NCBI GenBank assembly: GCA_030706285.1
Contig: JAUZOU010000056.1
Location: forward strand, 1 to 11,644
Reading direction: 5' to 3'
DNA: 11,644 nucleotides
Source of the DNA: Bacteroidota bacterium
Lineage (GTDB): Bacteria; Bacteroidota; Bacteroidia; Bacteroidales; UBA1402
Within the stretch, counting starts at the first letter, position 1. Every line of letters begins with the position of its first letter. The translations under genes were made by a program, and so were the position numbers. Under the pieces are notes generated by a model. The model searched no databases and was not told the origin of the DNA. It saw nothing but the letters and a program-made list of their open reading frames with translations. This document shows positions 1 to 7,854 of the stretch, piece by piece.

Positions 1-1
1 C

Positions 2-3000
2 TTTGCCATTGCCGCTGTGACCTATTTGATGACGATTGAACCCACAGCCAGTTTCTGGGATTGTGGCGAATTCATCTCGACAGATTACAAACTTGATGTG
101 GGACATCCTCCCGGAGCACCTTTATTTATGCTGTTCGGCCGGTTCGTAGCAAACTTTGCATCCGATCCGACTCAAGTGGCTGCCATGATCAACAGATTGT
201 CAGCTATTTTCAGTGCGCTCACCATTCTGTTCCTTTTCTGGACCATCACACACCTGGCCAAGAAAATTGTTCCGAAAGACGAGAACAACATGACGCTTGG
301 AGAAGTCATCGCCATTCTTGGTGCCGGTCTTGTCGGTTCGTTGGCCTATACGTTTTGTGATACGTTTTGGTTTTCAGCTGTTGAAGGTGAAGTTTATGCC
401 TTTTCATCGCTGTTTACTGCCGTCGTCTTCTGGGCCATTCTAAAGTGGGAAGATTCGGCCGATCAGCCCTCTTCTGACCGATGGATCATTTTCATCTGTT
501 ATTTGATGGGATTGTCTATCGGTGTCCATTTGCTGAACCTTTTGTGTATTCCGGCATTGGTATTGGTTTACTATTTTAGGAAAACAGCTAAAGTTTCGAC
601 AAAAGGAGCCTTGCTTGCCTTGCTGGTTTCTTTTGTTTTGATAGCCATCGTCTTGTTTGGTATCATTGCCGGTTTTGTCAATATGGCCGGTTGGTTCGAT
701 CTGCTTTTTGTCAATGTTTTCGGTTTCCATTACAATACCGGAGCCATCTTCTACTTACTTGTCATGATGGGTGCCATCATTTGGGGACTTTATGAGACAT
801 TTAAAGGAAAGAGTGCCATCCGGATGAAAATCAGTTACGGTGTTAATTTGATTTTAGCCGGTATTCCTTTCTTTGGAGAGCATCCGGTAGTCTGGGTGTT
901 GCTGTGTGCTGTTATCGCGCTGTTTGTCATCAAATGGAAAGGGCTGACACCTCGTGTCATGAACACTACATTGCTTTGCCTGATGGTCATGCTCATTGGT
1001 TATTCCAGCTATGCCGTAACGGTGATCCGTTCAAATGCCCAGCCTCCGATGGATCAGAACTCTCCTAACAACATGTTCTCTCTTGAACGTTACCTGAGTC
1101 GTGAACAATATGGTGAAACGCCCTTGATTTATGGGCAATCCTTTGCTTCAGACATCAAGTGGAAAGCAGACGGGCGGAATTGTGTGCCTGTTTATGATAA
1201 AGGAGAGCCAATCTGGAACAAAGTAGCCAAGAAGCATCCAACTGATAAAGACCATTACATTATTTCCGGATACAAGGAAGATCCTGTTATGGATGAAGCC
1301 TGCAACACGTTTTTCCCACGTATGTACAGCAATAAGCAGGATCATATACAGGCCTACAAGGAGTGGAGTAAATTTAAGGGAACGCCTGTGACCATCAACA
1401 GATGCGGAAATACCGAAACGGTTATGAAGCCGACAATGGCCGAAAATCTGCGTTTCTTTGTCAGTTACCAGCTGAATTTCATGTACTGGCGATACTTTAT
1501 GTGGAACTTCTCCGGACGTCAGAATGATATCCAAGGTAACGGCGAAATTAATAACGGGAACTGGATAACCGGGATTAACGCTATTGATAAGATACTGGTG
1601 GGCGATCAGTCAAATCTACCTTCAGATATGGCAAACAACAAAGGCCATAATAAATATTACATGCTGCCATTGTTGTTAGGCCTTCTTGGTTTGTTCTACC
1701 AGGCTTTTGCCGGTGATAAAGGCATCCAGGGTTTCTGGGTAACTTTCTTCCTCTTTTTCATGACGGGTATTGCCATTGTGCTGTACCTGAACCAAACGCC
1801 TTATCAGCCCAGGGAACGGGATTATGCGTATGCAGGCTCTTTCTATGCCTTCTGTATCTGGATAGGGCTTGGTGTACCTGTAATTATCCGGGCGCTCAGG
1901 AAGGTCCTGCCATCTACTCCTGCAGCCGTAGTCGGTACGTTGCTCTGTCTGTATGTACCAACTTTGATGGCTTCCCAGAATTGGAATGATCATGATCGTT
2001 CCAACCGCTATACCTGTCGTGATTTTGCTTACAATTACCTGGCTTCGTGTGACAAGAATGCGGTGTTGTTTACGAATGGTGATAACGATACGTTCCCCCT
2101 TTGGTATATTCAGGAAGTTGAAGGCTTCCGTACTGATGTGCGCGTCTGCAATTTGAGTTATCTCCAGACAGACTGGTATGTCAATCAGATGTGCAGGCCG
2201 TATTATCAATCCAGTCCGCTGCCGATCAGCTGGACAAAGGATATGTATTCCAATGGGAAACGGGATGTCGGCCGGATCATCAAATTGACTGAGGATTCCA
2301 TTCCGCTTGATATGGCGTTGGAATGGATCAAGACAGACGATCCGAGATACAAACACATTCCTGGTTATGACGAGGCCATCGACTTTATTCCGGCTGAAAA
2401 GATCTTTTACAACATTGATCCAACGAAGGTGAAAGCAAATCACTACATTGATTCTGCCTATGCTAAATACATGGTGCCTCAGCTGATAATCAATCTTAAG
2501 GGACGGTCTTATCTGGGTAAAGAAGATTTGATGATTCTCGAGATGATGCAGACCAATCAGTGGAAACGGCCTATCTATTATGCTGTAACGGTCGATCCGC
2601 AGGAATTCCTTGGAATGAAAGGCTCTTTTCTGCAGGAAGGCCTTGCCTACAAGATTGCTCCGATCAAGTCTGCCGATGGAGAACCGATCATCAACACGAA
2701 TAAAATGTATGATCTGATGATGAACAAGTTCCATTGGGGAAATGTACAGGATCCGAAGGTCTACCTTGATGAAAATATCCTGAGGATGGTCACTACACAC
2801 AGGCATATGATGACGATGCTGGCTTATGCTCTTTTCAACGAAGGAAAAGTACAGAAGGCAGAAAAAGTCCTTGACCGCTCTTTGAAGGTCATGCCATTGA
2901 ATACGGTTGCGCCAAACTATTCTGTCGTTGATATGGCGAAACTGTATTATTCGATGGGGAAGAAAGATAAAGCCTATGCACTGGTTCAAAAATGTGCTCA

Positions 3001-3223
3001 AAACAGCATTGAGTATCTGGAATGGCTTTATAAGCTGACGCCGGAACAGTATCGTTCTGCCGGCATGCTTGCCTATACAAATATGTATACGTTGCAGGAA
3101 ATTATTTCATTGCTCAATCAATATGATAAACAACATCTGAACAAGTATATGGGAGCGTTCCAGAAACATGCTCAGGTCTATCAGCAATTGATGGCATCAC
3201 AGGGCGGAATGCCAAATCGTTAA
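2..3223 (+). CDS. DUF2723 family membrane glycosyltransferase (GT-C type), 5'-truncated by the window
   Basis: This open frame enters from the left edge (first full codon at position 2), so the true start lies upstream, probably only a short way. The GTG at 17 lies inside the first hydrophobic segment and is not a credible start. Numbering from that codon, the motif WDCGEF lies at residues 14-19 in the first loop after a membrane helix, where GT-C enzymes keep an acidic catalytic residue. Hydrophobic segments follow to about residue 335, then a soluble stretch, a second membrane block near 547-655 containing RERDYAYAG, and a large soluble C-terminal part with GDNDTFPLWY near 688-697. A TPR-like helical region occupies about 930-1010. 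This matches the DUF2723 (PF11028) family of Bacteroidota, often annotated as protein O-mannosyltransferase. By family it would use a lipid-linked sugar donor at the inner membrane, with transfer on the periplasmic side. Acceptor and sugar are not shown by the sequence. The deacetylase gene follows after one base. Confidence 0.9.
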   Translation, partial: FAIAAVTYLMTIEPTASFWDCGEFISTDYKLDVGHPPGAPLFMLFGRFVANFASDPTQVAAMINRLSAIFSALTILFLFWTITHLAKKIVPKDENNMTLGEVIAILGAGLVGSLAYTFCDTFWFSAVEGEVYAFSSLFTAVVFWAILKWEDSADQPSSDRWIIFICYLMGLSIGVHLLNLLCIPALVLVYYFRKTAKVSTKGALLALLVSFVLIAIVLFGIIAGFVNMAGWFDLLFVNVFGFHYNTGAIFYLLVMMGAIIWGLYETFKGKSAIRMKISYGVNLILAGIPFFGEHPVVWVLLCAVIALFVIKWKGLTPRVMNTTLLCLMVMLIGYSSYAVTVIRSNAQPPMDQNSPNNMFSLERYLSREQYGETPLIYGQSFASDIKWKADGRNCVPVYDKGEPIWNKVAKKHPTDKDHYIISGYKEDPVMDEACNTFFPRMYSNKQDHIQAYKEWSKFKGTPVTINRCGNTETVMKPTMAENLRFFVSYQLNFMYWRYFMWNFSGRQNDIQGNGEINNGNWITGINAIDKILVGDQSNLPSDMANNKGHNKYYMLPLLLGLLGLFYQAFAGDKGIQGFWVTFFLFFMTGIAIVLYLNQTPYQPRERDYAYAGSFYAFCIWIGLGVPVIIRALRKVLPSTPAAVVGTLLCLYVPTLMASQNWNDHDRSNRYTCRDFAYNYLASCDKNAVLFTNGDNDTFPLWYIQEVEGFRTDVRVCNLSYLQTDWYVNQMCRPYYQSSPLPISWTKDMYSNGKRDVGRIIKLTEDSIPLDMALEWIKTDDPRYKHIPGYDEAIDFIPAEKIFYNIDPTKVKANHYIDSAYAKYMVPQLIINLKGRSYLGKEDLMILEMMQTNQWKRPIYYAVTVDPQEFLGMKGSFLQEGLAYKIAPIKSADGEPIINTNKMYDLMMNKFHWGNVQDPKVYLDENILRMVTTHRHMMTMLAYALFNEGKVQKAEKVLDRSLKVMPLNTVAPNYSVVDMAKLYYSMGKKDKAYALVQKCAQNSIEYLEWLYKLTPEQYRSAGMLAYTNMYTLQEIISLLNQYDKQHLNKYMGAFQKHAQVYQQLMASQGGMPNR

Positions 3224-3224
3224 C

Positions 3225-3833
3225 ATGCTGATCGAACAATTACCTGTCTGGATCCGGTGCTTTTTAATAGGTTCTATCTGGCGAAAAAATCCGGATGAAA
3301 GAACAGTCTACTTAACATTCGATGATGGTCCGATACCCGAGGTTACTCCTTGGGTATTGGACATCCTCGATCGTTATCAAATAAAAGCGACTTTTTTTTG
3401 TGTCGGAGAAAATGTCATGAAACATCCTGAAGTCTATCAGGAAGTGTTGCGCCGGGGACATCGGACCGGCAATCATACGTTCAATCACTACCGCGGTTTT
3501 ACCAATACGACCAGAAATTATCTGGCAAATGTCGAGATGGCATCCAGATACATTGAAAGTGATTTATTCCGTCCGCCTCATGGTGATTTAAGGTATGGTC
3601 AGATAAGGGAACTTCGTAAGCAGTTTCAAGTCATCCAGTGGGATGTCGTATCACGTGATTATAATCAAAAACTGTCACCGGAAAAAGTTTTGGGCATTGT
3701 CAAACATTATGCCAGAAATGGATCCATTATTACTTTTCACGATTCGCTAAAGGCAAAACGGAATATGGAATATGCCATGCCGCGAGCCATCGAATATCTA
3801 CTAAAGGAAGGGTATACGTTTAAGACGCTCTAA
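3225..3833 (+). CDS. Polysaccharide deacetylase family protein (NodB domain)
   Basis: This 202-residue protein is almost entirely one NodB homology domain (carbohydrate esterase 4 type), a metal-dependent enzyme removing N- or O-acetyl groups from glycans. All five motifs are visible: TFDDGP at 31-36 (catalytic base and metal Asp), GNHTFNH at 82-88 (metal ligands H84 and H88), RPPHG at 116-120, a WD pair at 139-140, and ITFHD at 169-173. The third motif has His where RPPYG is usual. There is no cleavable signal peptide. A short hydrophobic stretch at about residues 7-19 might sit on the membrane, so location is uncertain. The ATG is one base after the stop of the upstream glycosyltransferase gene, which implies co-transcription and suggests a shared glycan substrate, though this is inference. 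A T8 run at 3392-3399 encodes part of the core strand. The gene converges on dprA with a 12-base gap. Confidence 0.9.
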   Translation: MLIEQLPVWIRCFLIGSIWRKNPDERTVYLTFDDGPIPEVTPWVLDILDRYQIKATFFCVGENVMKHPEVYQEVLRRGHRTGNHTFNHYRGFTNTTRNYLANVEMASRYIESDLFRPPHGDLRYGQIRELRKQFQVIQWDVVSRDYNQKLSPEKVLGIVKHYARNGSIITFHDSLKAKRNMEYAMPRAIEYLLKEGYTFKTL

Positions 3834-3845
3834 GCCGATCTTTCT

Positions 3846-4946
3846 TCAACACTTTTTAAGGTAGCCGCCTCCAGGTAGGGATTCTATTTGCCCGTTCAGT
3901 TCAAGTTGCATCAGGTTTGACAGGATTTCTGCCATACTTAGTCCGGTTTCACCGGAAAAATCTTCGATTTTTTTCAGTTCTCCTGGCTGCATGCGTTCAA
4001 TCAACAGTTTTTGGGTTGGTGTGATAACCGGAAACAGTGTTGCCTGTTCAGCCTTAGCCTGTTTAGCTTTCTGCCAGTTCATCATGGTCAGGATGTCGTC
4101 CGCACTGGTCGCTAGAGAGGCCAGTTGCTTTTTTATGAGCAGGTTACAACCGGTAGACCGCTCATCTGCCGGCCTGCCTGGGTAAGCAAACACGTCTCTG
4201 CCATAATCTGACGCCATTTCAGCTGTAATCATCGATCCTCCTTTTTCAGCTGATTCCATTACAATGCAGGCATCACATAAACCGGCTACGATGCGATTCC
4301 GTTGTACAAAACGAAAAGGCTCTGGCGGTGTCCCATATGGCAGTTCAGTCAGAATACTGCCATTCTTGATGATTTCCAACGCTGTTTTTCTGTGGATGGC
4401 CGGATAGATTTCCTGTAAGCCATGGGCAACAACGGCAACGGTATTGATTCCTGAAGAGACAGCTGTGGAATTAGCAGTTATGTCAATCCCATAAGCAAGT
4501 CCGCTGACAATAATCAGATCAGGAAAGTTCGCTGCCAGCGCTCTGACAAGCTTTTCTGTAAGATCAATGCCTTGTCGAGTGGCCCGTCGTGTGCCAACAA
4601 TTGAAACGATCCGTTTTGCATTCAAATCACTGATGCCTTTGCTATATAAAACCAATGGGGCGTCCTGACAGGCTGCCAAACGGTATGGATAATCGGTGTC
4701 GGTGACGAAGCGGACTTGTATGTTATAGTTGAGACAGTATTCGATTTCCTTATCAGCCCGTTTTAACGCTGAACTAGTGACTATTTCCTGAATAACCTTA
4801 GGATTCAGCTGCTCGATGCAACGGAGCTTTTTGTCAGAAAACACAGCTTCGGCCGATCCGGCCTTTTCGAGCAGCAAACGGGCGTCGGCAGGTTTCAGGC
4901 AGGGAAGAAGAGATAAAGCAATTTCATATCTTCGATGTTCATTCAT
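3846..4946 (-). CDS. dprA: DNA-processing protein DprA (Smf)
   Basis: DprA binds incoming single-stranded DNA during transformation, protects it and loads RecA. The 366-residue product fits the family. It has an N-terminal helical, helix-hairpin-helix-like part (about 1-65), a Rossmann-like core with IVGTRRAT near 116-123, SGLAYGID at 148-155, FVQRNRIVAG near 213-222, GGSMITAE near 236-243 and PGRP near 256-259, and a C-terminal winged-helix region from about 310 ending in GGGYLKK. The usual His after GID (GIDxxAH) is Asn159 here (GIDITAN). I chose the ATG at 4946. The frame stays open to 4979, but that extension lies within the thioesterase gene and is not family-like. The chosen ATG overlaps the thioesterase stop by 8 bases (ATGAATGA), pointing to translational coupling. 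DprA is widespread in bacteria not known to be competent, so its presence does not prove transformation. Confidence 0.95.
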   Translation of the reverse strand: MNEHRRYEIALSLLPCLKPADARLLLEKAGSAEAVFSDKKLRCIEQLNPKVIQEIVTSSALKRADKEIEYCLNYNIQVRFVTDTDYPYRLAACQDAPLVLYSKGISDLNAKRIVSIVGTRRATRQGIDLTEKLVRALAANFPDLIIVSGLAYGIDITANSTAVSSGINTVAVVAHGLQEIYPAIHRKTALEIIKNGSILTELPYGTPPEPFRFVQRNRIVAGLCDACIVMESAEKGGSMITAEMASDYGRDVFAYPGRPADERSTGCNLLIKKQLASLATSADDILTMMNWQKAKQAKAEQATLFPVITPTQKLLIERMQPGELKKIEDFSGETGLSMAEILSNLMQLELNGQIESLPGGGYLKKC

Positions 4947-5346
4947 GATCGTTGAAAGCTTCCTGGAATTTCTCGTCAAGACCTTTATAGTCTGATAGTT
5001 TACCGTTTATCAGGCAAACGGAATCGACTTTTGCCTTAACGGCAATAACCTGATCTGGCTCGCGGAAGATATTCTCATAGAAGACCCAGCGTATGCCTTC
5101 TTTTTTCATGACAACAGAAACGCTGAATTCATCGCCACTTTTTAGCGGTTTTTTGAACGCCATTTCAATCCTGGCAACGACAAAATCAATGCCTTGGTCA
5201 TGCATACCGGAAAAGCTCAGGCCAATGGTCCTGATGAATTCATGCCGGGCATGTTCCAAATAATGCTGGTAGTTGGCATTGTTCACAATTCCCTGCAAGT
5301 CACATTCATAATCGCGTACCTTTAAATAAAGTTTGTATGGTTCCAT
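4939..5346 (-). CDS. Acyl-CoA thioesterase, 4HBT/YbgC-like hotdog fold
   Basis: This 135-residue protein has the size and pattern of a single hotdog domain of the 4-hydroxybenzoyl-CoA thioesterase / YbgC class, which hydrolyses acyl-CoA thioesters in the cytoplasm. The N-terminal signature is RDYECDLQGIVNNANY at 11-26 followed by YLEHARHEF. D16 corresponds to the catalytic Asp of the family, in the setting DxxGIVNN. The rest alternates strands such as IEMAFKKPLKSGDEF as expected. Substrate cannot be read from sequence. The frame remains open to a TTG at 5367, but that codon overlaps a consensus promoter -7 box, so the ATG at 5346 is preferred. It is the first gene of a two-gene unit with dprA (8-base overlap). 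No functional link between thioesterase and DprA is known to me, and the pairing may only reflect shared transcription. Confidence 0.9.
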   Translation of the reverse strand: MEPYKLYLKVRDYECDLQGIVNNANYQHYLEHARHEFIRTIGLSFSGMHDQGIDFVVARIEMAFKKPLKSGDEFSVSVVMKKEGIRWVFYENIFREPDQVIAVKAKVDSVCLINGKLSDYKGLDEKFQEAFNDHE

Positions 5347-5364
5347 AAACTGACAATCAGATGA

Positions 5365-5372
5365 CAAATATA
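5365..5372 (-). promoter_or_regulatory. Bacteroidota-type promoter -7 box for the thioesterase-dprA unit
   Basis: On the minus strand this reads TATATTTG, a perfect match to TAnnTTTG, the -7 element recognised by the Bacteroidota primary sigma factor. It lies 18 bases upstream of the thioesterase ATG, so transcription would start about a dozen bases before the start codon. A -33 TTTG at the best spacing (about 19-20 bases) is not present; T-rich sequence with a TTG at 5395-5397 and a TTTG at 5386-5389 lies close but off-register. The call rests on the exact -7 match and its position in an 110-base AT-rich gap. Confidence 0.55.
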
Positions 5373-5456
5373 CGAATAATTAATGCAAATAAAACAATAA
5401 AAATAGAATAAATTCATTCATAAAATGAAATCCCTTCAAAACGCAGCCCTGAAAGG

Positions 5457-6704
5457 CTAATCCTGCTCAGTGGAAACGAGCTTATATAATTTGTCCGATG
5501 GACGGATCTTTTCTTTCAGCGGAATGGATATGTGCTGGCCTTTCGTGGCTTTTTCAACCGGCATCAAATCGACCCTGATTTCTTCTGCCACAGCCTCAAG
5601 AGCACCTGTTGTCGGGCCGGTCACCAGGATTTCATCGCCCACCTGAAGATCATTGCTTTCCAACAGGAATTCTGCCACACCCAGTTTTGAGAAATATTTG
5701 ACTCCTTTTCCGATCAGAATTTTGCGTTTTGTGGCTGAGGAACCATACTTATGAGTCCATTCCCCCAAACGTTGTCCCAGATAATATCCGTCCCAGAAAC
5801 CCCGGTTGAAGACGGTGGCCAGTCTGGTATTCCACTCATGGATCTTTTCCTCGGTGAATTGGCCGGAAAGGTAGGCATCGATCGCTTCATTGTAGCAGCT
5901 GGCAACAGTCTTGACGTATTCGGGTCCCCTGGCTCGGCCTTCGATCTTGAATACCCGGACCCCGGCATCCATCATCTTGTTCATAAAATGGATGGTTTTC
6001 AGGTCTTTTGGAGACATGATGTATTGGTTGTCAATGTCCAGTTCTGTCCCTGTTTCTTTATCCTTGACTGTGTAAGCTCTCCGGCAAAGCTGGTAGCAGG
6101 CACCTCTATTGGCGGAAGCATTGTATTCGTGGAGGCTGAGGTAACATTTACCGGAAATGGACATGCAAAGGGCACCGTGACAGAACATCTCAATACGGAT
6201 GTTTTTGCCGGAAGGCCCGCATAGATTGTGCTCAATAATCTGTCTATGAATTTCGGCTACCTGGTTGAGATTAAGCTCCCTAGCTAGTACTACGACATCA
6301 GCGAACCGGGCATAAAAGGCGAGGGCCTCATAATTGGATATATTCAGTTGGGTGGACAGATGGACTTCCATCCCTGTCTGTCTGGCATAAACCAAGGCCG
6401 CCACATCTGAAGCGATAATGGCATTGACGCCAGCCACTTTGGCTGTATCGATGATGTCCCGCATCAAAGGAAGGTCTTCGTCATAGAGTACGGTATTGAC
6501 CGTCAGATAACTGATGACTCCATGATCATGGCAGACCTGGGCAATGGAAGACAGGTCTTTAATCGTAAAATTGTTCGATGAATGGGAGCGCATGTTGAGA
6601 TGCTCAATGCCAAAATAAATGGAATCGGCTCCTGCTTGAATGGCGGCTGCCAATGATTCCCAGGAACCGGCCGGAGCCATTATCTCAAAGTCTTTTCGAT
6701 TCAT
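5457..6704 (-). CDS. U32 family peptidase-like protein, probable tRNA U34 hydroxylation factor (TrhP-like)
   Basis: The 415-residue product starts MNRKDFEIMAPAGSWES and has the U32 signature EMFCHGALCMSISGKC at 172-187. Cysteines at 175, 180, 187, 203 and 207 include candidates for an iron-sulfur cluster like that of UbiU/UbiV and other U32 proteins. The central VFKIEGRARGPEYV (251-264) and the C-terminal beta-rich domain also fit. Although named peptidases, characterised members of this length (E. coli YegQ/TrhP, B. subtilis YrrN/YrrO) act in prephenate-dependent 5-hydroxyuridine formation at tRNA position 34. That role is inferred here. The next gene, dusB, is divergent and also modifies tRNA. 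The frame is open to 6845, but a promoter -7 box at 6738-6745 and non-family residues in the extension favour the ATG at 6704. RlhA and ubiquinone-type U32 proteins are alternatives; the length fits TrhP best. Confidence 0.88.
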   Translation of the reverse strand: MNRKDFEIMAPAGSWESLAAAIQAGADSIYFGIEHLNMRSHSSNNFTIKDLSSIAQVCHDHGVISYLTVNTVLYDEDLPLMRDIIDTAKVAGVNAIIASDVAALVYARQTGMEVHLSTQLNISNYEALAFYARFADVVVLARELNLNQVAEIHRQIIEHNLCGPSGKNIRIEMFCHGALCMSISGKCYLSLHEYNASANRGACYQLCRRAYTVKDKETGTELDIDNQYIMSPKDLKTIHFMNKMMDAGVRVFKIEGRARGPEYVKTVASCYNEAIDAYLSGQFTEEKIHEWNTRLATVFNRGFWDGYYLGQRLGEWTHKYGSSATKRKILIGKGVKYFSKLGVAEFLLESNDLQVGDEILVTGPTTGALEAVAEEIRVDLMPVEKATKGQHISIPLKEKIRPSDKLYKLVSTEQD

Positions 6705-6737
6705 GTCTTGTTTGTGAAGTGATTGGATAGTTGACTG

Positions 6738-6745
6738 CAAAAATA
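6738..6745 (-). promoter_or_regulatory. Bacteroidota-type promoter -7 box for the U32 gene
   Basis: The minus strand reads TATTTTTG followed by C, a full match to TAnnTTTG. It lies 33 bases upstream of the ATG at 6704, giving a predicted leader of about 25 bases. No TTTG is seen at the ideal -33 spacing. It is one half of a divergent arrangement with the dusB promoter on the other strand. Confidence 0.5.
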
Positions 6746-6797
6746 CGATAAATGGGTGAAAGTTGGGGGCTTTGCTGCCGGTTTGAACAAAAATGGA

Positions 6798-6805
6798 TAC
6801 TTTTG
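6798..6805 (+). promoter_or_regulatory. Bacteroidota-type promoter -7 box for dusB
   Basis: TACTTTTG matches TAnnTTTG and lies 24 bases before the dusB ATG at 6830, giving a short leader of roughly 18 bases. TTTG elements occur upstream at 6771-6774 and 6782-6785, spaced about 23 and 12 bases from the box rather than the optimal 19-20, so the -33 assignment is uncertain. The TTTG at 6771 is the more plausible partner. Confidence 0.55.
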
Positions 6806-6829
6806 TGGCGTTTATTAGTTTGTTGAAAG

Positions 6830-7843
6830 ATGAAAATAGGAACACTCGATCTTGGCTCTGAACCGTTGTTTTTGGCGCCTATGGAGGATGTAACGGATGT
6901 GGCTTTTCGAATGATGTGCAAACGCTTCGGCGCGGATATGGTCTATACGGAATTTGTCTCTTCTGATGCGCTGATCAGGCATGTGAACAAAACGACCCAG
7001 AAATTGCACATTCTGGATGAGGAACGGCCTGTTGTTATCCAGATTTATGGGAAGGATCCGGGTGCCATGGTTGAAGCTGCTGCTATTTGTGAGGAAGCCA
7101 ACCCGGATGTGATTGACATCAATTTTGGCTGTCCGGTGAAAAAAGTCGCCGGTAAAGGTGCTGGGGCCGGTTTGCTAAGAGATATCCCTTTAATGCTGGA
7201 GATAACCAGAAGGGTGGTCGATGCCGTTAACTTGCCCGTGACTGTTAAAACACGCCTGGGGTGGGACGACCAGTCCAGGATCATCGTTGATCTGGCCGAA
7301 TCATTGCAGGATTGTGGCATTGCCGCGCTGGCCATACATGGACGGACACGCGCTCAGATGTACAAGGGCGAGGCCGATTGGTCCTTGATCGGAGAAGTCA
7401 AGAGAAACCCGCGCATGAACATTCCTGTCATCGGAAACGGAGATGTGATCTCACCGGAAGTTTGTCGGCAGCGTTTTGATGAGACCGGAGTCGATGCCGT
7501 CATGATTGGCAGGGGTAGTTTCGGGCGGCCATGGATTTTCGAAGAAATTCGCCATTACCTTCAAACCGGTACTCCAATTGAAAGCCTGTTTACGAATAAA
7601 AACCCTGATGACATCACAACACCCTATTCGTTCAACTGGAAAGTGGATATTCTAAAACAGCAGGTATTGGACAGCGTACGAAGATTGGATGAGCGAAGAG
7701 GGATCGTTCATATTCGCCGGCATTTAGCCGCAACGCCCGTTTTTAAGGGTATCCCAAACTTTAGGGAAACTCGTATTGCTATGCTTCGGGCAGAAACGGT
7801 TGAAGAACTTTTTCAGATCATCGACTCAATTAGACTGTTCTGA
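6830..7843 (+). CDS. dusB: tRNA-dihydrouridine synthase DusB
   Basis: This 337-residue flavoenzyme reduces uridines in the tRNA D-loop to dihydrouridine using FMN and NADPH. The TIM-barrel motifs appear in order: LAPMEDVTD at 15-23, QIYGKDP at 71-77, INFGCPVKKVAGKGAGAGLL at 97-116 with C101 as the catalytic proton donor, VKTRLGWDD, IHGRTRAQMYKGEADW, an NGDV phosphate-binding segment, and IGRGSFGRPW. A helical tRNA-binding domain follows (about 255-337). Length and motifs fit the DusB (NifR3/YhdG) branch. E. coli DusB acts at U17; site choice in Bacteroidota cannot be read from sequence. The ATG at 6830 is supported by family-like N-terminal residues and a consensus -7 box 24 bases upstream. 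It is divergent from the U32 gene and converges with metF across a 99-base gap, so it is probably monocistronic. Confidence 0.95.
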   Translation: MKIGTLDLGSEPLFLAPMEDVTDVAFRMMCKRFGADMVYTEFVSSDALIRHVNKTTQKLHILDEERPVVIQIYGKDPGAMVEAAAICEEANPDVIDINFGCPVKKVAGKGAGAGLLRDIPLMLEITRRVVDAVNLPVTVKTRLGWDDQSRIIVDLAESLQDCGIAALAIHGRTRAQMYKGEADWSLIGEVKRNPRMNIPVIGNGDVISPEVCRQRFDETGVDAVMIGRGSFGRPWIFEEIRHYLQTGTPIESLFTNKNPDDITTPYSFNWKVDILKQQVLDSVRRLDERRGIVHIRRHLAATPVFKGIPNFRETRIAMLRAETVEELFQIIDSIRLF

Positions 7844-7854
7844 ATTTAGCGCAA

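Noticed and set aside
1676..3001. A 441-codon open frame on the minus strand inside the DUF2723 gene
   Set aside because: It lies wholly antisense to a strongly supported gene, its product is rich in His, Arg and Ile with no recognisable motif, and it has no promoter or partner. It is best explained as a stop-poor complement of the real frame.
5444..5459. Small hairpin AGCC-CTGAAA-GGCT at the end of the U32 gene as a terminator
   Set aside because: The stem is only four base pairs and no T-tract follows directly on the minus strand, so a terminator is not supported.
5751..6224. A 157-codon plus-strand frame antisense to the U32 gene
   Set aside because: The sense strand carries the U32 signature and cysteine motif across this stretch; the antisense product shows no family features.
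6705..6845. Longer N-terminus for the U32 protein beginning at 6845
   Set aside because: The extra 47 residues do not resemble the family, cross both promoter -7 boxes and overlap the dusB start; the ATG at 6704 gives the standard N-terminus.
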